Notes under the pieces: model-generated
Databases searched by the model: none
Seen by the model: the letters and a program-made list of their open reading frames with translations, nothing else
Told to the model about the DNA's origin: nothing
Position numbers and translations under genes: made by a program
NCBI GenBank assembly: GCA_963920705.1
Contig: CAWUCO010000002.1
Span: 1 to 64,000 of the forward strand
DNA length: 64,000 nt
DNA from: Odiellus spinosus
Taxonomy: Eukaryota; Arthropoda; Arachnida; Opiliones; Phalangiidae
Direction of reading: 5' to 3'
Shown: one piece after another, positions 23,312 through 36,600 of the stretch
Numbering within the stretch: position 1 is the first letter of the stretch
How the letters are laid out: every line of letters starts with the position of its first letter

Positions 23312-24259
23312 TCAACTGTTTTCCTGTTCTTTGAAAATCGTCTTAACTTTTAAAGTTTTGCTCAAAGATCCGCCGACGAGTAAGCGATCGAATCGATACC
23401 TGGGTTTCGCGGTCGTAATTATTCGCAACACTCTAAGGAAAGAGGCGCTCCACGGAATGTACAACACTTCCTTTTCCGTCAAAACGGCTCGAATAATTCG
23501 TTGGACCACGTAGTCCGTTTCGGGCATGCCCACTAGAGCGTCGTAGTTGCACTCGAAAAGGGACGTTTTGCTGAAATGCGGACAAACAACGGTCGTTTTT
23601 ACTCCATTTTTACCGAGTTCGATCTATTCCATCGATATCGAGCCCATCAAACCCATGACGGCGTGCTTGGAGGCGGCATACCCGCAATATTTAGGTAAGG
23701 TCGCGATACCGGCCAGCGAAGATACGCAGACGACGTGACCGTGGTTTTTCTCGATCATGTTGGGTAAAAAGGCTTTGAGAGTCCAGAAATGAACCGCGGT
23801 GTTGACCGACATGACCTTCTCCAAGAGGGCGTCCGAAGTTTCTAAAAAATAGCTGGCGTGTATTATTCCGGCGTTGTTGATCAGAATGGTAACCGCTCCC
23901 ACTTCTTCCCTGACCAGTCGGGCCGCTTCGTAAACCATTTCCCTGTCCGAGACGTCCAAGGAGTAACGATGAATTTTTCCGTCCTCCGCTTCGACCAATC
24001 GGCACGTTTCTTTCAGACATTCGGCGTTCACGTCCCAGAGGACGATCGTGGCGCCCAATCGGGAGAACTCGAGGGCCAGTTGGCGTCCGAATCCGCTCCC
24101 TCCGCCAGTGATCAAAGCGATTTCGCCTCGCACCGATTTCTTCCGTTTTAAAGAGTAGGGAATCAGATTGTTCGCCAACAAGAGAACCGCGTCGAAACAT
24201 AACAGGATAATACTCAGCGACAACTGAAGAACCGTTTGTATTTGGTGCGCCCGGAACAT
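23312..24259 (-). pseudogene. SDR16C/RDH10-like short-chain dehydrogenase with one in-frame TAG
   Basis: A single uninterrupted exon reads as a full-length classical SDR of 315 codons, broken only by TAG at codon 212 (23624-23626). Visible parts are: an N-terminal hydrophobic anchor (about residues 8-30); the family linker KRKKSVRGE; the cofactor motif TGGGSGFG (51-58); the LWD acidic residue after beta-2 (D76), which in the family favours NAD; NNAG (128-131); catalytic N153, S180/S181 and Y194-x3-K198. After the TAG the same frame continues with family-typical IELGKNGVKTTVVCPHF, then a C-terminal IRAVLTEKEVLYIPW segment. It resembles the membrane-bound retinol or 17-beta-hydroxysteroid dehydrogenases (RDH10, HSD17B11/13, SDR16C). 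The start ATG (24257-24259) has an ACC context. Without readthrough the 211-residue product keeps the catalytic residues but loses the C-terminal substrate and membrane region. It may be a recently disabled intronless copy, a polymorphic null, a readthrough gene or a sequencing error. Confidence 0.78.
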
Positions 24260-24650
24260 GGTTCCGCTCCTTAATACGTGTCAAAAATATACTGGCTAAT
24301 ATTTGCGTGTCACGAATATTCTTGTTGATCCTAGAGGTTTCGAATAAAGACTGGCGAATATAAAGTCGTTCTATCGCTTTCCGATTACCCAATCCAATTT
24401 CATTTCTCTCGTTTCAAGGAGAGTCAGTTTAATTACCCAATCGGTATTGACGATTGCGTCTCGGGTGCTCCTACGCATATTAATTACTATATCTTTAAAA
24501 TATCCAAATATCATTGTATACCAAGAAACACGAACGTTTAATATACAAAAACTTTGTTTCGCTTCGCACTTCAAAAAAGTGCATTTAGAGGCAAGAAATT
24601 CAAACCCGTGAAGGGATAGAAATTAAAAATTAACGCGTTAAGAGAAAATT
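24260..24650. other. Upstream of the SDR copy; fragment of an inverted-repeat element
   Basis: No gene. At about 24603-24648, AAACCCGTGAAGGGATAGAA and the following AGAGAAAATTG resemble the terminal repeats of the element at 49306-50062. This element end abuts the start of the 22-kb satellite. Confidence 0.6.
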
Positions 24651-27600
24651 GAAGGGGTACCCCTTGAAAAACAATCCATTTTATTTTTAATTTTTTTACA
24701 ATTGATTTTAATTTTTTTACAAGGGGTACCCCTTGTAAAACAATCTATTTTATTTATAATTTTTTTACCCCTTGTAAAACAATCTATTTTATTTTTATTT
24801 TACAAGGGGTACCCCTTGTAAAACAATCTATTTTGTTTTTAATTCTTTTACAAGGGTACCCCTTGTAAAACGACCTATTTTATTTTTAATTTTTTTATAA
24901 GGGATTTTATTTTTAATTTTTATACAAGGGGTACCCCTTGTAAAACAATCTATTTTATTTTTAGTTTTTTTACAAGGGGTACACCCCTTGTAAAACAATC
25001 TATTTTATTTTTAATTTTTTTACAAGGGATTTTATTTTTAATTTTTTTACAAGGGATTTTATTTTTAATTTTTTTACAAGGGATTTTATTTTTAATTTTT
25101 TTACAAGGGATTTTATTTTTAATTTTTTTACAAGGGATTTTATTTTTAATTTTTTTACAAGGGATTTTATTTTTAATTTTTTTACAAGGGATTTTATTTT
25201 TAATTTTTTTACAAGGGATTTTATTTTTAATTTTTTTACAATGGGTACCCCTTTTAAAACGATCTATTTTATTTTTAATTTTTTTACAAGGGATTTTATT
25301 TTTAATTTTTTTACAATGGGTACCCCTTGTAAAACAATCTATTTTATTTTTAATTTTTTTACAATGGGTACCCCTTGTAAAACGATCTATTTTATTTTTA
25401 ATTTTTTTAGAAGGGATTTTATTTTTAATTTTTTTACAATGGGTACCCCTTTTAAAACGATCTATTTTATTTTTGATTTTTTTACAAGGGATTTTATTTT
25501 TAATTTTTTTACAAGGGGTACCCCTTGTAAAACAATCTATTTTGTTTTTAATTTTTTTTTACAAGGGATTTTATTTTTAATTTTTTTACAATGGGTACCC
25601 CTTGTAAAACGATCTATTTTATTTTTAATTTTTTTACAAGGGATTTTATTTTAAATTTTTTTACAATGGGTACCCCTTTTAAAACAATCTATTTTATTTT
25701 AAATTTTTTTACAATGGGTACCCCTTTTAAAACGATCTATTTTATTTTTAATTTTTTTACAAGGGATTTTATTTTTAATTTTTTTACAATGGGTACCCCT
25801 TGTAAAACAATCTATTTTATTTTTAATTTTTTTACAATGGGTACCCCTTGTAAAACGATCTATTTTATTTTTAATTTTTTTAGAAGGGATTTTATTTTTA
25901 ATTTTTTTACAATGGGTACCCCTTTTAAAACAATCTATTTTATTTTTAATTTTTTTAGAAGGGATTTTATTTTTAATTTTTTTACAATGGGTACCCCTTT
26001 TAAAACAATCTATTTTGTTTTTAATTTTTTTTTACAAGGGATTTTATTTTTAATTTTTTTACAATGGGTACCCCTTGTAAAACAATCTATTTTATTTTTA
26101 ATTTTTTTTACAATGGGTACCCCTTGTAAAACGATCTATTTTATTTTGAATTTTTTTACAAGGGATTTAATTTTTAATTTTTTTACAATGGGTACCCCTT
26201 GTAAAACAATCTATTTTATTTTTAATTTTTATACAAGGGATTTTATTTTTAATTTTTTTACAAGGGATTTTATTTTTAATTTTTTTACAAGGGATTTTAT
26301 TTTTAATTTTTTTACAAGGGATTTTATTTTTAATTTTTTTACAAGGGATTTTATTTTTAATTTTTTTACAAGGGGTACCCCTTGTAAAACGATCCATTTT
26401 ATTTTTAATTTTTTTACAAGGGATTTTATTTTTAATTTTTTTACAATGGGTACCCCTTTTAAAACAATTTATTTTATTTTTAATTTTTTTACAATGGGTA
26501 CCCCTTGTAAAACGATCTATTTTATTTTTAATTTTTTTACAAGGGGTACCCCTTGTAAAACAATCTATTTTATTTTTATTTTTTTTACAGTGGGTACCCC
26601 TTGTAAAACAATCTATTTTATTTTTAATTTTTTTACAATGGGTACCCCTTGTAAAACGATCTATTTTATTTTTAATTTTTTTACAATGGGTACCCCTTGT
26701 AAAACAATCTATTTTATTTTTAATTTTTTTACAAGGGATTTTATTTTTAATTTTTTTACAAGGGGTACCCCTTGTAAAACAATCTATTTTGTTTTTAATT
26801 TTTTTTTACAAGGGATTTTATTTTTAATTTTTTTACAATGGGTACCCCTTGTAAAACAATCTATTTTATTTTTAATTTTTTTACAAGGGGTACCCCTTGT
26901 AAAACGATCTATTTTATTTTTAATTTTTTTACAAGGGATTTTATTTTAAATTTTTTTACAATGGGTACCCCTTTTAAAACAATCTATTTTATTTTTAATT
27001 TTTTTACAATGGGTACCCCTTTTAAAACAATCTATTTTATTTTTAATTTTTTTACAATGGGTACCCCTTTTAAAACGATCTATTTTATTTTTAATTTTTT
27101 TACAAGGGATTTTATTTTTAATTTTTTTACAAGGGGTACCCCTTGTAAAACAATCTATTTTGTTTTTAATTTTTTTTTACAAGGGATTTTATTTTTAATT
27201 TTTTTACAATGGGTACCCCTTGTAAAATAATCTATTTTATTTTTAATTTTTTTACAAGGGGTACCCCTTGTAAAACGATCTATTTTATTTTTAATTTTTT
27301 TACAAGGGATTTTATTTTAAATTTTTTTACAATGGGTACCCCTTTTAAAACAATCTATTTTATTTTTAATTTTTTTACAATGGGTACCCCTTTTAAAACA
27401 ATCTATTTTATTTTTAATTTTTTTACAATGGGTACCCCTTTTAAAACAATCTATTTTATTTTTAATTTTTTTACAATGGGTACCCCTTTTAAAACGATCT
27501 ATTTTATTTTTAATTTTTTTACAAGGGATTTTATTTTTAATTTTTTTACAAGGGGTACCCCTTGTAAAACGATCTATTTTATTTTTAATTTTTTTACAAG

Positions 27601-30600
27601 GGATTTTATTTTTAATTTTTTTACAATGGGTACCCCTTTTAAAACAATCTATTTTATTTTTAATTTTTTTACAAGGGATTTTATTTTTAATTTTTTTACA
27701 ATGGGTACCCCTTGTAAAACAATCTATTTTATTTTTAATTTTTTTACAAGGGATTTTATTTTTAATTTTTTTACAAGGGATTTTATTTTTAATTTTTTTA
27801 CAAGGGATTTTATTTTTAATTTTTTTACAAGGGATTTTATTTTTAATTTTTTTACAAGGGATTTTATTTTTAATTTTTTTACAAGGGATTTTATTTTTAA
27901 TTTTTTTACAAGGGATTTTATTTTTAATTTTTTTACAAGGGGTACCCCTTGTAAAACGATCTATTTTATTTTTAATTTTTTTACAAGGGATTTTATTTTT
28001 AATTTTTTTACAATGGGTACCCCTTTTAAAACAATCTATTTTATTTTTAATTTTTTTACAATGGGTACCCCTTTTAAAACAATCTATTTTATTTTTAATT
28101 TTTTTACAAGGGATTTTATTTTTAATTTTTTTACAAGGGGTACCCCTTGTAAAACAATCTATTTTGTTTTTAATTTTTTTACAAGGGATTTTATTTTTAA
28201 TTTTTTTACAATGGATACCCCTTGTAAAACAATCTATTTTATTTTTAATTTTTTACAATGGGTACCCCTTTTAAAACAATCTATTTTATTTTTAATTTTT
28301 TACAATGGGTACCCCTTGTAAAACAATCTATTTTATTTTTAATTTTTTTACAATGGGTACCCCTTTTAAAACAATTATTTTATTTTTAATTTTTTTACAA
28401 TGGGTACCCCTTGTAAAACGATCTATTTTATTTTTAATTTTTTTACAATGGGTACCCCTTTTAAAACAATCTATTTTATTTTTAATTTTTTTACAAGGGA
28501 TTTTATTTTTAATTTTTTTACAAGGGGTACCCCTTGTAAAACAATCTATTTTGTTTTTAATTTTTTTACAAGGGATTTTATTTTTAATTTTTTTACAATG
28601 GATACCCCTTGTAAAACAATCTATTTTATTTTTAATTTTTTACAATGGGTACCCCTTTTAAAACAATCTATTTTATTTTTAATTTTTTTACAATGGGTAC
28701 CCCTTTTAAAACAATCTATTTTATTTTTAATTTTTTTACAATGGGTACCCCTTTTAAAACAATCTATTTTATTTTTAATTTTTTTACAATGGGTACCCCT
28801 TTTAAAACAATCTATTTTATTTTTAATTTTTTTACAATGGGTACCCCTTTTAAAACGATCTATTTTATTTTTAATTTTTTTACAAGGGATTTTATTTTTA
28901 ATTTTTTTACAAGGGGCACCCCTTGTAAAACGATCTATTTTATTTTTAATTTTTTTAAAAGGGATTTTATTTTTAATTTTTTTACAAGGGGTACCCCTTG
29001 TAAAACAATCTATTTTATTTTTAATTTTTTTACAAGGGATTTTATTTTTAATTTTTTTACAATGGGTACCCCTTGTAAAACAATCTATTTTATTTTTAAT
29101 TTTTTTACAAGGGGTACCCCTTGTAAAATGATCTATTTTATTTTTAATTTTTTTACAAGGGATTTTATTTTTAATTTTTTTTACAATGGGTACCCCTTGT
29201 AAAACAATCTATTTTATTTTTAATTTTTTTTACAATGGGTACCCCTTGTAAAACGATCTATTTTATTTTTAATTTTTTTACAAGGGATTTAATTTTTAAT
29301 TTTTTTACAATGGGTACCCCTTGTAAAACAATCTATTTTATTTTTAATTTTTATACAAGGGATTTTATTTTTAATTTTTTTACAAGGGATTTTATTTTTA
29401 ATTTTTTTACAAGGGATTTTATTTTTAATTTTTTTACAAGGGATTTTATTTTTAATTTTTTTACAAGGGGTACCCCTTGTAAAACGATCTATTTTATTTT
29501 TAATTTTTTTACAAGGGATTTTATTTTTAATTTTTTTACAAGGGGTACCCCTTGTAAAACGATCTATTTTATTTTTAATTTTTTTACAAGGGATTTTATT
29601 TTTAATTTTTTTACAATGGGTACCCCTTTTAAAACAATCTATTTTATTTTTAATTTTTTTACAAGGGGTACCCCTTGTATAACGATCTATTTTATTTTTA
29701 ATTTTTTTACAAGGGATTTTATTTTTAATTTTTTTACAATGGGTACCCCTTGTAAAACAATCTATTTTATTTTTAATTTTTTTACAAGGGATTTTATTTT
29801 TATTTTTTTTACAAGGGATTTTATTTTTAATTTTTTTACAAGGGATTTTATTTTTAATTTTTTTACAAGGGATTTTATTTTTAATTTTTTTACAAGGGAT
29901 TTTATTTTTAATTTTTTTACAAGGGATTTTATTTTTAATTTTTTTACAAGGGATTTTATTTTTAATTTTTTTACAAGGGGTACCCCTTGTAAAACGATCT
30001 ATTTTATTTTTAATTTTTTTACAAGGGATTTTATTTTTAATTTTTTTACAATGGGTACCCCTTTTAAAACAATCTATTTTATTTTTAATTTTTTTACAAT
30101 GGGTACCCCTTTTAAAACAATCTATTTTATTTTTAATTTTTTTACAAGGGATTTTATTTTTAATTTTTTTACAAGGGGTACCCCTTGTAAAACAATCTAT
30201 TTTGTTTTTAATTTTTTTACAAGGGATTTTATTTTTAATTTTTTTACAATGGATACCCCTTGTAAAACAATCTATTTTATTTTTAATTTTTTACAATGGG
30301 TACCCCTTTTAAAACAATCTATTTTATTTTTAATTTTTTACAATGGGTACCCCTTGTAAAACAATCTATTTTATTTTTAATTTTTTTACAATGGGTACCC
30401 CTTTTAAAACAATTATTTTATTTTTAATTTTTTTACAATGGGTACCCCTTGTAAAACGATCTATTTTATTTTTAATTTTTTTACAATGGGTACCCCTTTT
30501 AAAACAATCTATTTTATTTTTAATTTTTTACAATGGGTACCCCTTTTAAAACAATCTATTTTATTTTTAATTTTTTTACAATGGGTACCCCTTTTAAAAC

Positions 30601-33600
30601 AATCTATTTTATTTTTAATTTTTTTACAATGGGTACCCCTTTTAAAACAATCTATTTTATTTTTAATTTTTTTACAATGGGTACCCCTTTTAAAACAATC
30701 TATTTTATTTTTAATTTTTTTACAATGGGTACCCCTTTTAAAACGATCTATTTTATTTTTAATTTTTTTACAAGGGATTTTATTTTTAATTTTTTTACAA
30801 GGGGTACCCCTTGTAAAACGATCTATTTTATTTTTAATTTTTTTAAAAGGGATTTTATTTTTAATTTTTTTACAAGGGGTACCCCTTGTAAAACAATCTA
30901 TTTTATTTTTAATTTTTTTACAAGGGATTTTATTTTTAATTTTTTTACAATGGGTACCCCTTGTAAAACAATCTATTTTATTTTTAATTTTTTTACAAGG
31001 GGTACCCCTTGTAAAATGATCTATTTTATTTTTAATTTTTTTACAAGGGATTTTATTTTTAATTTTTTTTACAATGGGTACCCCTTGTAAAACAATCTAT
31101 TTTATTTTTAATTTTTTTTACAATGGGTACCCCTTGTAAAACGATCTATTTTATTTTTAATTTTTTTACAAGGGATTTTATTTTTAATTTTTTTTACAAT
31201 GGGTACCCCTTGTAAAACAATCTATTTTATTTTTAATTTTTATACAAGGGATTTTATTTTTAATTTTTTTACAAGGGATTTTATTTTTAATTTTTTTACA
31301 AGGGATTTTATTTTTAATTTTTTTACAAGGGATTTTATTTTTAATTTTTTTACAAGGGGTACCCCTTGTAAAACGATCTATTTTATTTTTAATTTTTTTA
31401 CAAGGGATTTTATTTTTAATTTTTTTACAATGGGTACCCCTTTTAAAACAATCTATTTTATTTTTAATTTTTTTACAATGGGTACCCCTTGTAAAACGAT
31501 CTATTTTATTTTTAATTTTTTTACAAGGGGTACCCCTTGTAAAACAATCTATTTTATTTTTAATTTTTTTACAGTGGGTACCCCTTGTAAAACAATCTAT
31601 TTTATTTTTAATTTTTTTACAATGGGTACCCCTTGTAAAACGATCTATTTTATTTTTAATTTTTTTACAATGGGTACCCCTTGTAAAACAATCTATTTTA
31701 TTTTTAATTTTTTTACAAGGGATTTTATTTTTAATTTTTTTACAAGGGGTACCCCTTGTAAAACAATCTATTTTGTTTTTAATTTTTTTACAAGGGATTT
31801 TATTTTTAATTTTTTTACAATGGGTACCCCTTGTAAAACAATCTATTTTATTTTTAATTTTTTTACAAGGGGTACCCCTTGTAAAACGATCTATTTTATT
31901 TTTAATTTTTTTACAAGGGATTTTATTTTAAATTTTTTTACAATGGGTACCCCTTTTAAAACAATCTATTTTATTTTTAATTTTTTTACAATGGGTACCC
32001 CTTTTAAAACAATCTATTTTATTTTTAATTTTTTTACAATGGGTACCCCTTTTAAAACGATCTATTTTATTTTTAATTTTTTTACAAGGGATTTTATTTT
32101 TAATTTTTTTACAATGGGTACCCCTTGTAAAACAATCTATTTTATTTTTAATTTTTATACAAGGGATTTTATTTTTAATTTTTTTACAAGGGATTTTATT
32201 TTTAATTTTTTTACAAGGGATTTTATTTTTAATTTTTTTACAAGGGATTTTATTTTTAATTTTTTTACAAGGGGTACCCCTTGTAAAACGATCTATTTTA
32301 TTTTTAATTTTTTTACAATGGGTACCCCTTGTAAAACAATCTATTTTATTTTTAATTTTTTTACAAGGGATTTTATTTTTAATTTTTTTACAAGGGGTAC
32401 CCCTTGTAAAACAATCTATTTTGTTTTTAATTTTTTTACAAGGGATTTTATTTTTAATTTTTTTACAATGGGTACCCCTTGTAAAACAATCTATTTTATT
32501 TTTAATTTTTTTACAAGGGGTACCCCTTGTAAAACGATCTATTTTATTTTTAATTTTTTTACAAGGGATTTTATTTTAAATTTTTTTACAATGGGTACCC
32601 CTTTTAAAACAATCTATTTTATTTTTAATTTTTTTACAATGGGTACCCCTTTTAAAACAATCTATTTTATTTTTAATTTTTTTACAATGGGTACCCCTTT
32701 TAAAACGATCTATTTTATTTTTAATTTTTTTACAAGGGATTTTATTTTTAATTTTTTTACAATGGGTACCCCTTGTAAAACAATCTATTTTATTTTTAAT
32801 TTTTATACAAGGGATTTTATTTTTAATTTTTTTACAAGGGATTTTATTTTTAATTTTTTTACAAGGGATTTTATTTTTAATTTTTTTACAAGGGATTTTA
32901 TTTTTAATTTTTTTACAAGGGGTACCCCTTGTAAAACGATCTATTTTATTTTTAATTTTTTTACAAGGGATTTTATTTTTAATTTTTTTACAATGGGTAC
33001 CCCTTTTAAAACAATCTATTTTATTTTTAATTTTTTTACAATGGGTACCCCTTTTAAAACAATCTATTTTATTTTTAATTTTTTTACAATGGGTACCCCT
33101 TTTAAAACGATCTATTTTATTTTTAATTTTTTTACAAGGGATTTTATTTTTAATTTTTTTACAATGGGTACCCCTTGTAAAACAATCTATTTTATTTTTA
33201 ATTTTTATACAAGGGATTTTATTTTTAATTTTTTTACAAGGGATTTTATTTTTAATTTTTTTACAAGGGATTTTATTTTTAATTTTTTTACAAGGGATTT
33301 TATTTTTAATTTTTTTACAAGGGGTACCCCTTGTAAAACGATCTATTTTATTTTTAATTTTTTTACAAGGGATTTTATTTTTAATTTTTTTACAAGGGGT
33401 ACCCCTTGTAAAACGATCTATTTTATTTTTAATTTTTTTACAATGGGTACCCCTTGTAAAACAATCTATTTTATTTTTAATTTTTTTACAAGGGATTTTA
33501 TTTTTAATTTTTTTACAAGGGATTTTATTTTTAATTTTTTTACAAGGGATTTTATTTTTAATTTTTTTACAAGGGATTTTATTTTTAATTTTTTTACAAG

Positions 33601-36600
33601 GGATTTTATTTTTAATTTTTTTACAAGGGATTTTATTTTTAATTTTTTTACAAGGGGTACCCCTTGTAAAACGATCTATTTTATTTTTAATTTTTTTACA
33701 AGGGATTTTATTTTTAATTTTTTTACAATGGGTACCCCTTTTAAAACAATCTATTTTATTTTTAATTTTTTTACAATGGGTACCCCTTTTAAAACAATCT
33801 ATTTTATTTTTAATTTTTTTACAATGGGTACCCCTTTTAAAACAATCTATTTTATTTTTAATTTTTTTACAATGGGTACCCCTTTTAAAACAATCTATTT
33901 TATTTTTAATTTTTTTACAATGGGTACCCCTTTTAAAACGATCTATTTTATTTTTAATTTTTTTACAAGGGATTTTATTTTTAATTTTTTTACAAGGGGT
34001 ACCCCTTGTAAAACGATCTATTTTATTTTTAATTTTTTTAAAAGGGATTTTATTTTTAATTTTTTTACAAGGGGTACCCCTTGTAAAACAATCTATTTTA
34101 TTTTTAATTTTTTTACAAGGGATTTTATTTTTAATTTTTTTACAATGGGTACCCCTTGTAAAACAATCTATTTTATTTTTAATTTTTTTACAAGGGGTAC
34201 CCCTTGTAAAATGATCTATTTTATTTTTAATTTTTTTACAAGGGATTTTATTTTTAATTTTTTTTACAATGGGTACCCCTTGTAAAACAATCTATTTTAT
34301 TTTTAATTTTTTTTACAATGGGTACCCCTTGTAAAACGATCTATTTTATTTTTAATTTTTTTACAAGGGATTTTATTTTTAATTTTTTTTACAATGGGTA
34401 CCCCTTGTAAAACAATCTATTTTATTTTTAATTTTTATACAAGGGATTTTATTTTTAATTTTTTTACAAGGGATTTTATTTTTAATTTTTTTACAAGGGA
34501 TTTTATTTTTAATTTTTTTACAAGGGATTTTATTTTTAATTTTTTTACAAGGGGTACCCCTTGTAAAACGATCTATTTTATTTTTAATTTTTTTACAAGG
34601 GATTTTATTTTTAATTTTTTTACAATGGGTACCCCTTTTAAAACAATCTATTTTATTTTTAATTTTTTTACAATGGGTACCCCTTGTAAAACGATCTATT
34701 TTATTTTTAATTTTTTTACAAGGGGTACCCCTTGTAAAACAATCTATTTTATTTTTAATTTTTTTACAGTGGGTACCCCTTGTAAAACAATCTATTTTAT
34801 TTTTAATTTTTTTACAATGGGTACCCCTTGTAAAACGATCTATTTTATTTTTAATTTTTTTACAATGGGTACCCCTTGTAAAACAATCTATTTTATTTTT
34901 AATTTTTTTACAAGGGATTTTATTTTTAATTTTTTTACAAGGGGTACCCCTTGTAAAACAATCTATTTTGTTTTTAATTTTTTTACAAGGGATTTTATTT
35001 TTAATTTTTTTACAATGGGTACCCCTTGTAAAACAATCTATTTTATTTTTAATTTTTTTACAAGGGGTACCCCTTGTAAAACGATCTATTTTATTTTTAA
35101 TTTTTTTACAAGGGATTTTATTTTAAATTTTTTTACAATGGGTACCCCTTTTAAAACAATCTATTTTATTTTTAATTTTTTTACAATGGGTACCCCTTTT
35201 AAAACAATCTATTTTATTTTTAATTTTTTTACAATGGGTACCCCTTTTAAAACGATCTATTTTATTTTTAATTTTTTTACAAGGGATTTTATTTTTAATT
35301 TTTTTACAATGGGTACCCCTTGTAAAACAATCTATTTTATTTTTAATTTTTATACAAGGGATTTTATTTTTAATTTTTTTACAAGGGATTTTATTTTTAA
35401 TTTTTTTACAAGGGATTTTATTTTTAATTTTTTTACAAGGGATTTTATTTTTAATTTTTTTACAAGGGATACCCCTTGTAAAACGATCTATTTTATTTTT
35501 AATTTTTTTACAAGGGATTTTATTTTTAATTTTTTTACAATGGGTACCCCTTTTAAAACAATCTATTTTATTTTTAATTTTTTTACAATGGGTACCCCTT
35601 TTAAAACAATCTATTTTATTTTTAATTTTTTTACAATGGGTACCCCTTTTAAAACGATCTATTTTATTTTTAATTTTTTTACAAGGGATTTTATTTTTAA
35701 TTTTTTTACAATGGGTACCCCTTGTAAAACAATCTATTTTATTTTTAATTTTTATACAAGGGATTTTATTTTTAATTTTTTTACAAGGGATTTTATTTTT
35801 AATTTTTTTACAAGGGATTTTATTTTTAATTTTTTTACAAGGGATTTTATTTTTAATTTTTTTACAAGGGGTACCCCTTGTAAAACGATCTATTTTATTT
35901 TTAATTTTTTTACAAGGGATTTTATTTTTAATTTTTTTACAAGGGGTACCCCTTGTAAAACGATCTATTTTATTTTTAATTTTTTTACAATGGGTACCCC
36001 TTGTAAAACAATCTATTTTATTTTTAATTTTTTTACAAGGGATTTTATTTTTAATTTTTTTACAAGGGATTTTATTTTTAATTTTTTTACAAGGGATTTT
36101 ATTTTTAATTTTTTTACAAGGGATTTTATTTTTAATTTTTTTACAAGGGATTTTATTTTTAATTTTTTTACAAGGGATTTTATTTTTAATTTTTTTACAA
36201 GGGGTACCCCTTGTAAAACGATCTATTTTATTTTTAATTTTTTTACAAGGGATTTTATTTTTAATTTTTTTACAATGGGTACCCCTTTTAAAACAATCTA
36301 TTTTATTTTTAATTTTTTTACAATGGGTACCCCTTTTAAAACAATCTATTTTATTTTTAATTTTTTTACAAGGGATTTTATTTTTAATTTTTTTACAAGG
36401 GATTTTATTTTTAATTTTTTTACAAGGGGTACCCCTTGTAAAACAATCTATTTTGTTTTTAATTTTTTTACAAGGGATTTTATTTTTAATTTTTTTACAA
36501 TGGGTACCCCTTGTAAAACAATCTATTTTATTTTTAATTTTTTTACAATGGGTACCCCTTTTAAAACGATCTATTTTATTTTTAATTTTTTTACAAGGGA

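Noticed and set aside
23691..24392. A 233-codon minus-strand frame overlapping the dehydrogenase
   Set aside because: It is an out-of-frame shadow rich in Arg and Gly; the other frame carries all SDR motifs.
31199..34285. 1028-codon open frame (MGTPCKTIYF / RDFIFNFFT repeats) as a repetitive protein gene
   Set aside because: It lies wholly inside the satellite; another plus-strand frame is open as well, most recurrent variants are non-synonymous, and poly-T length changes break it. No promoter, splice or domain evidence.
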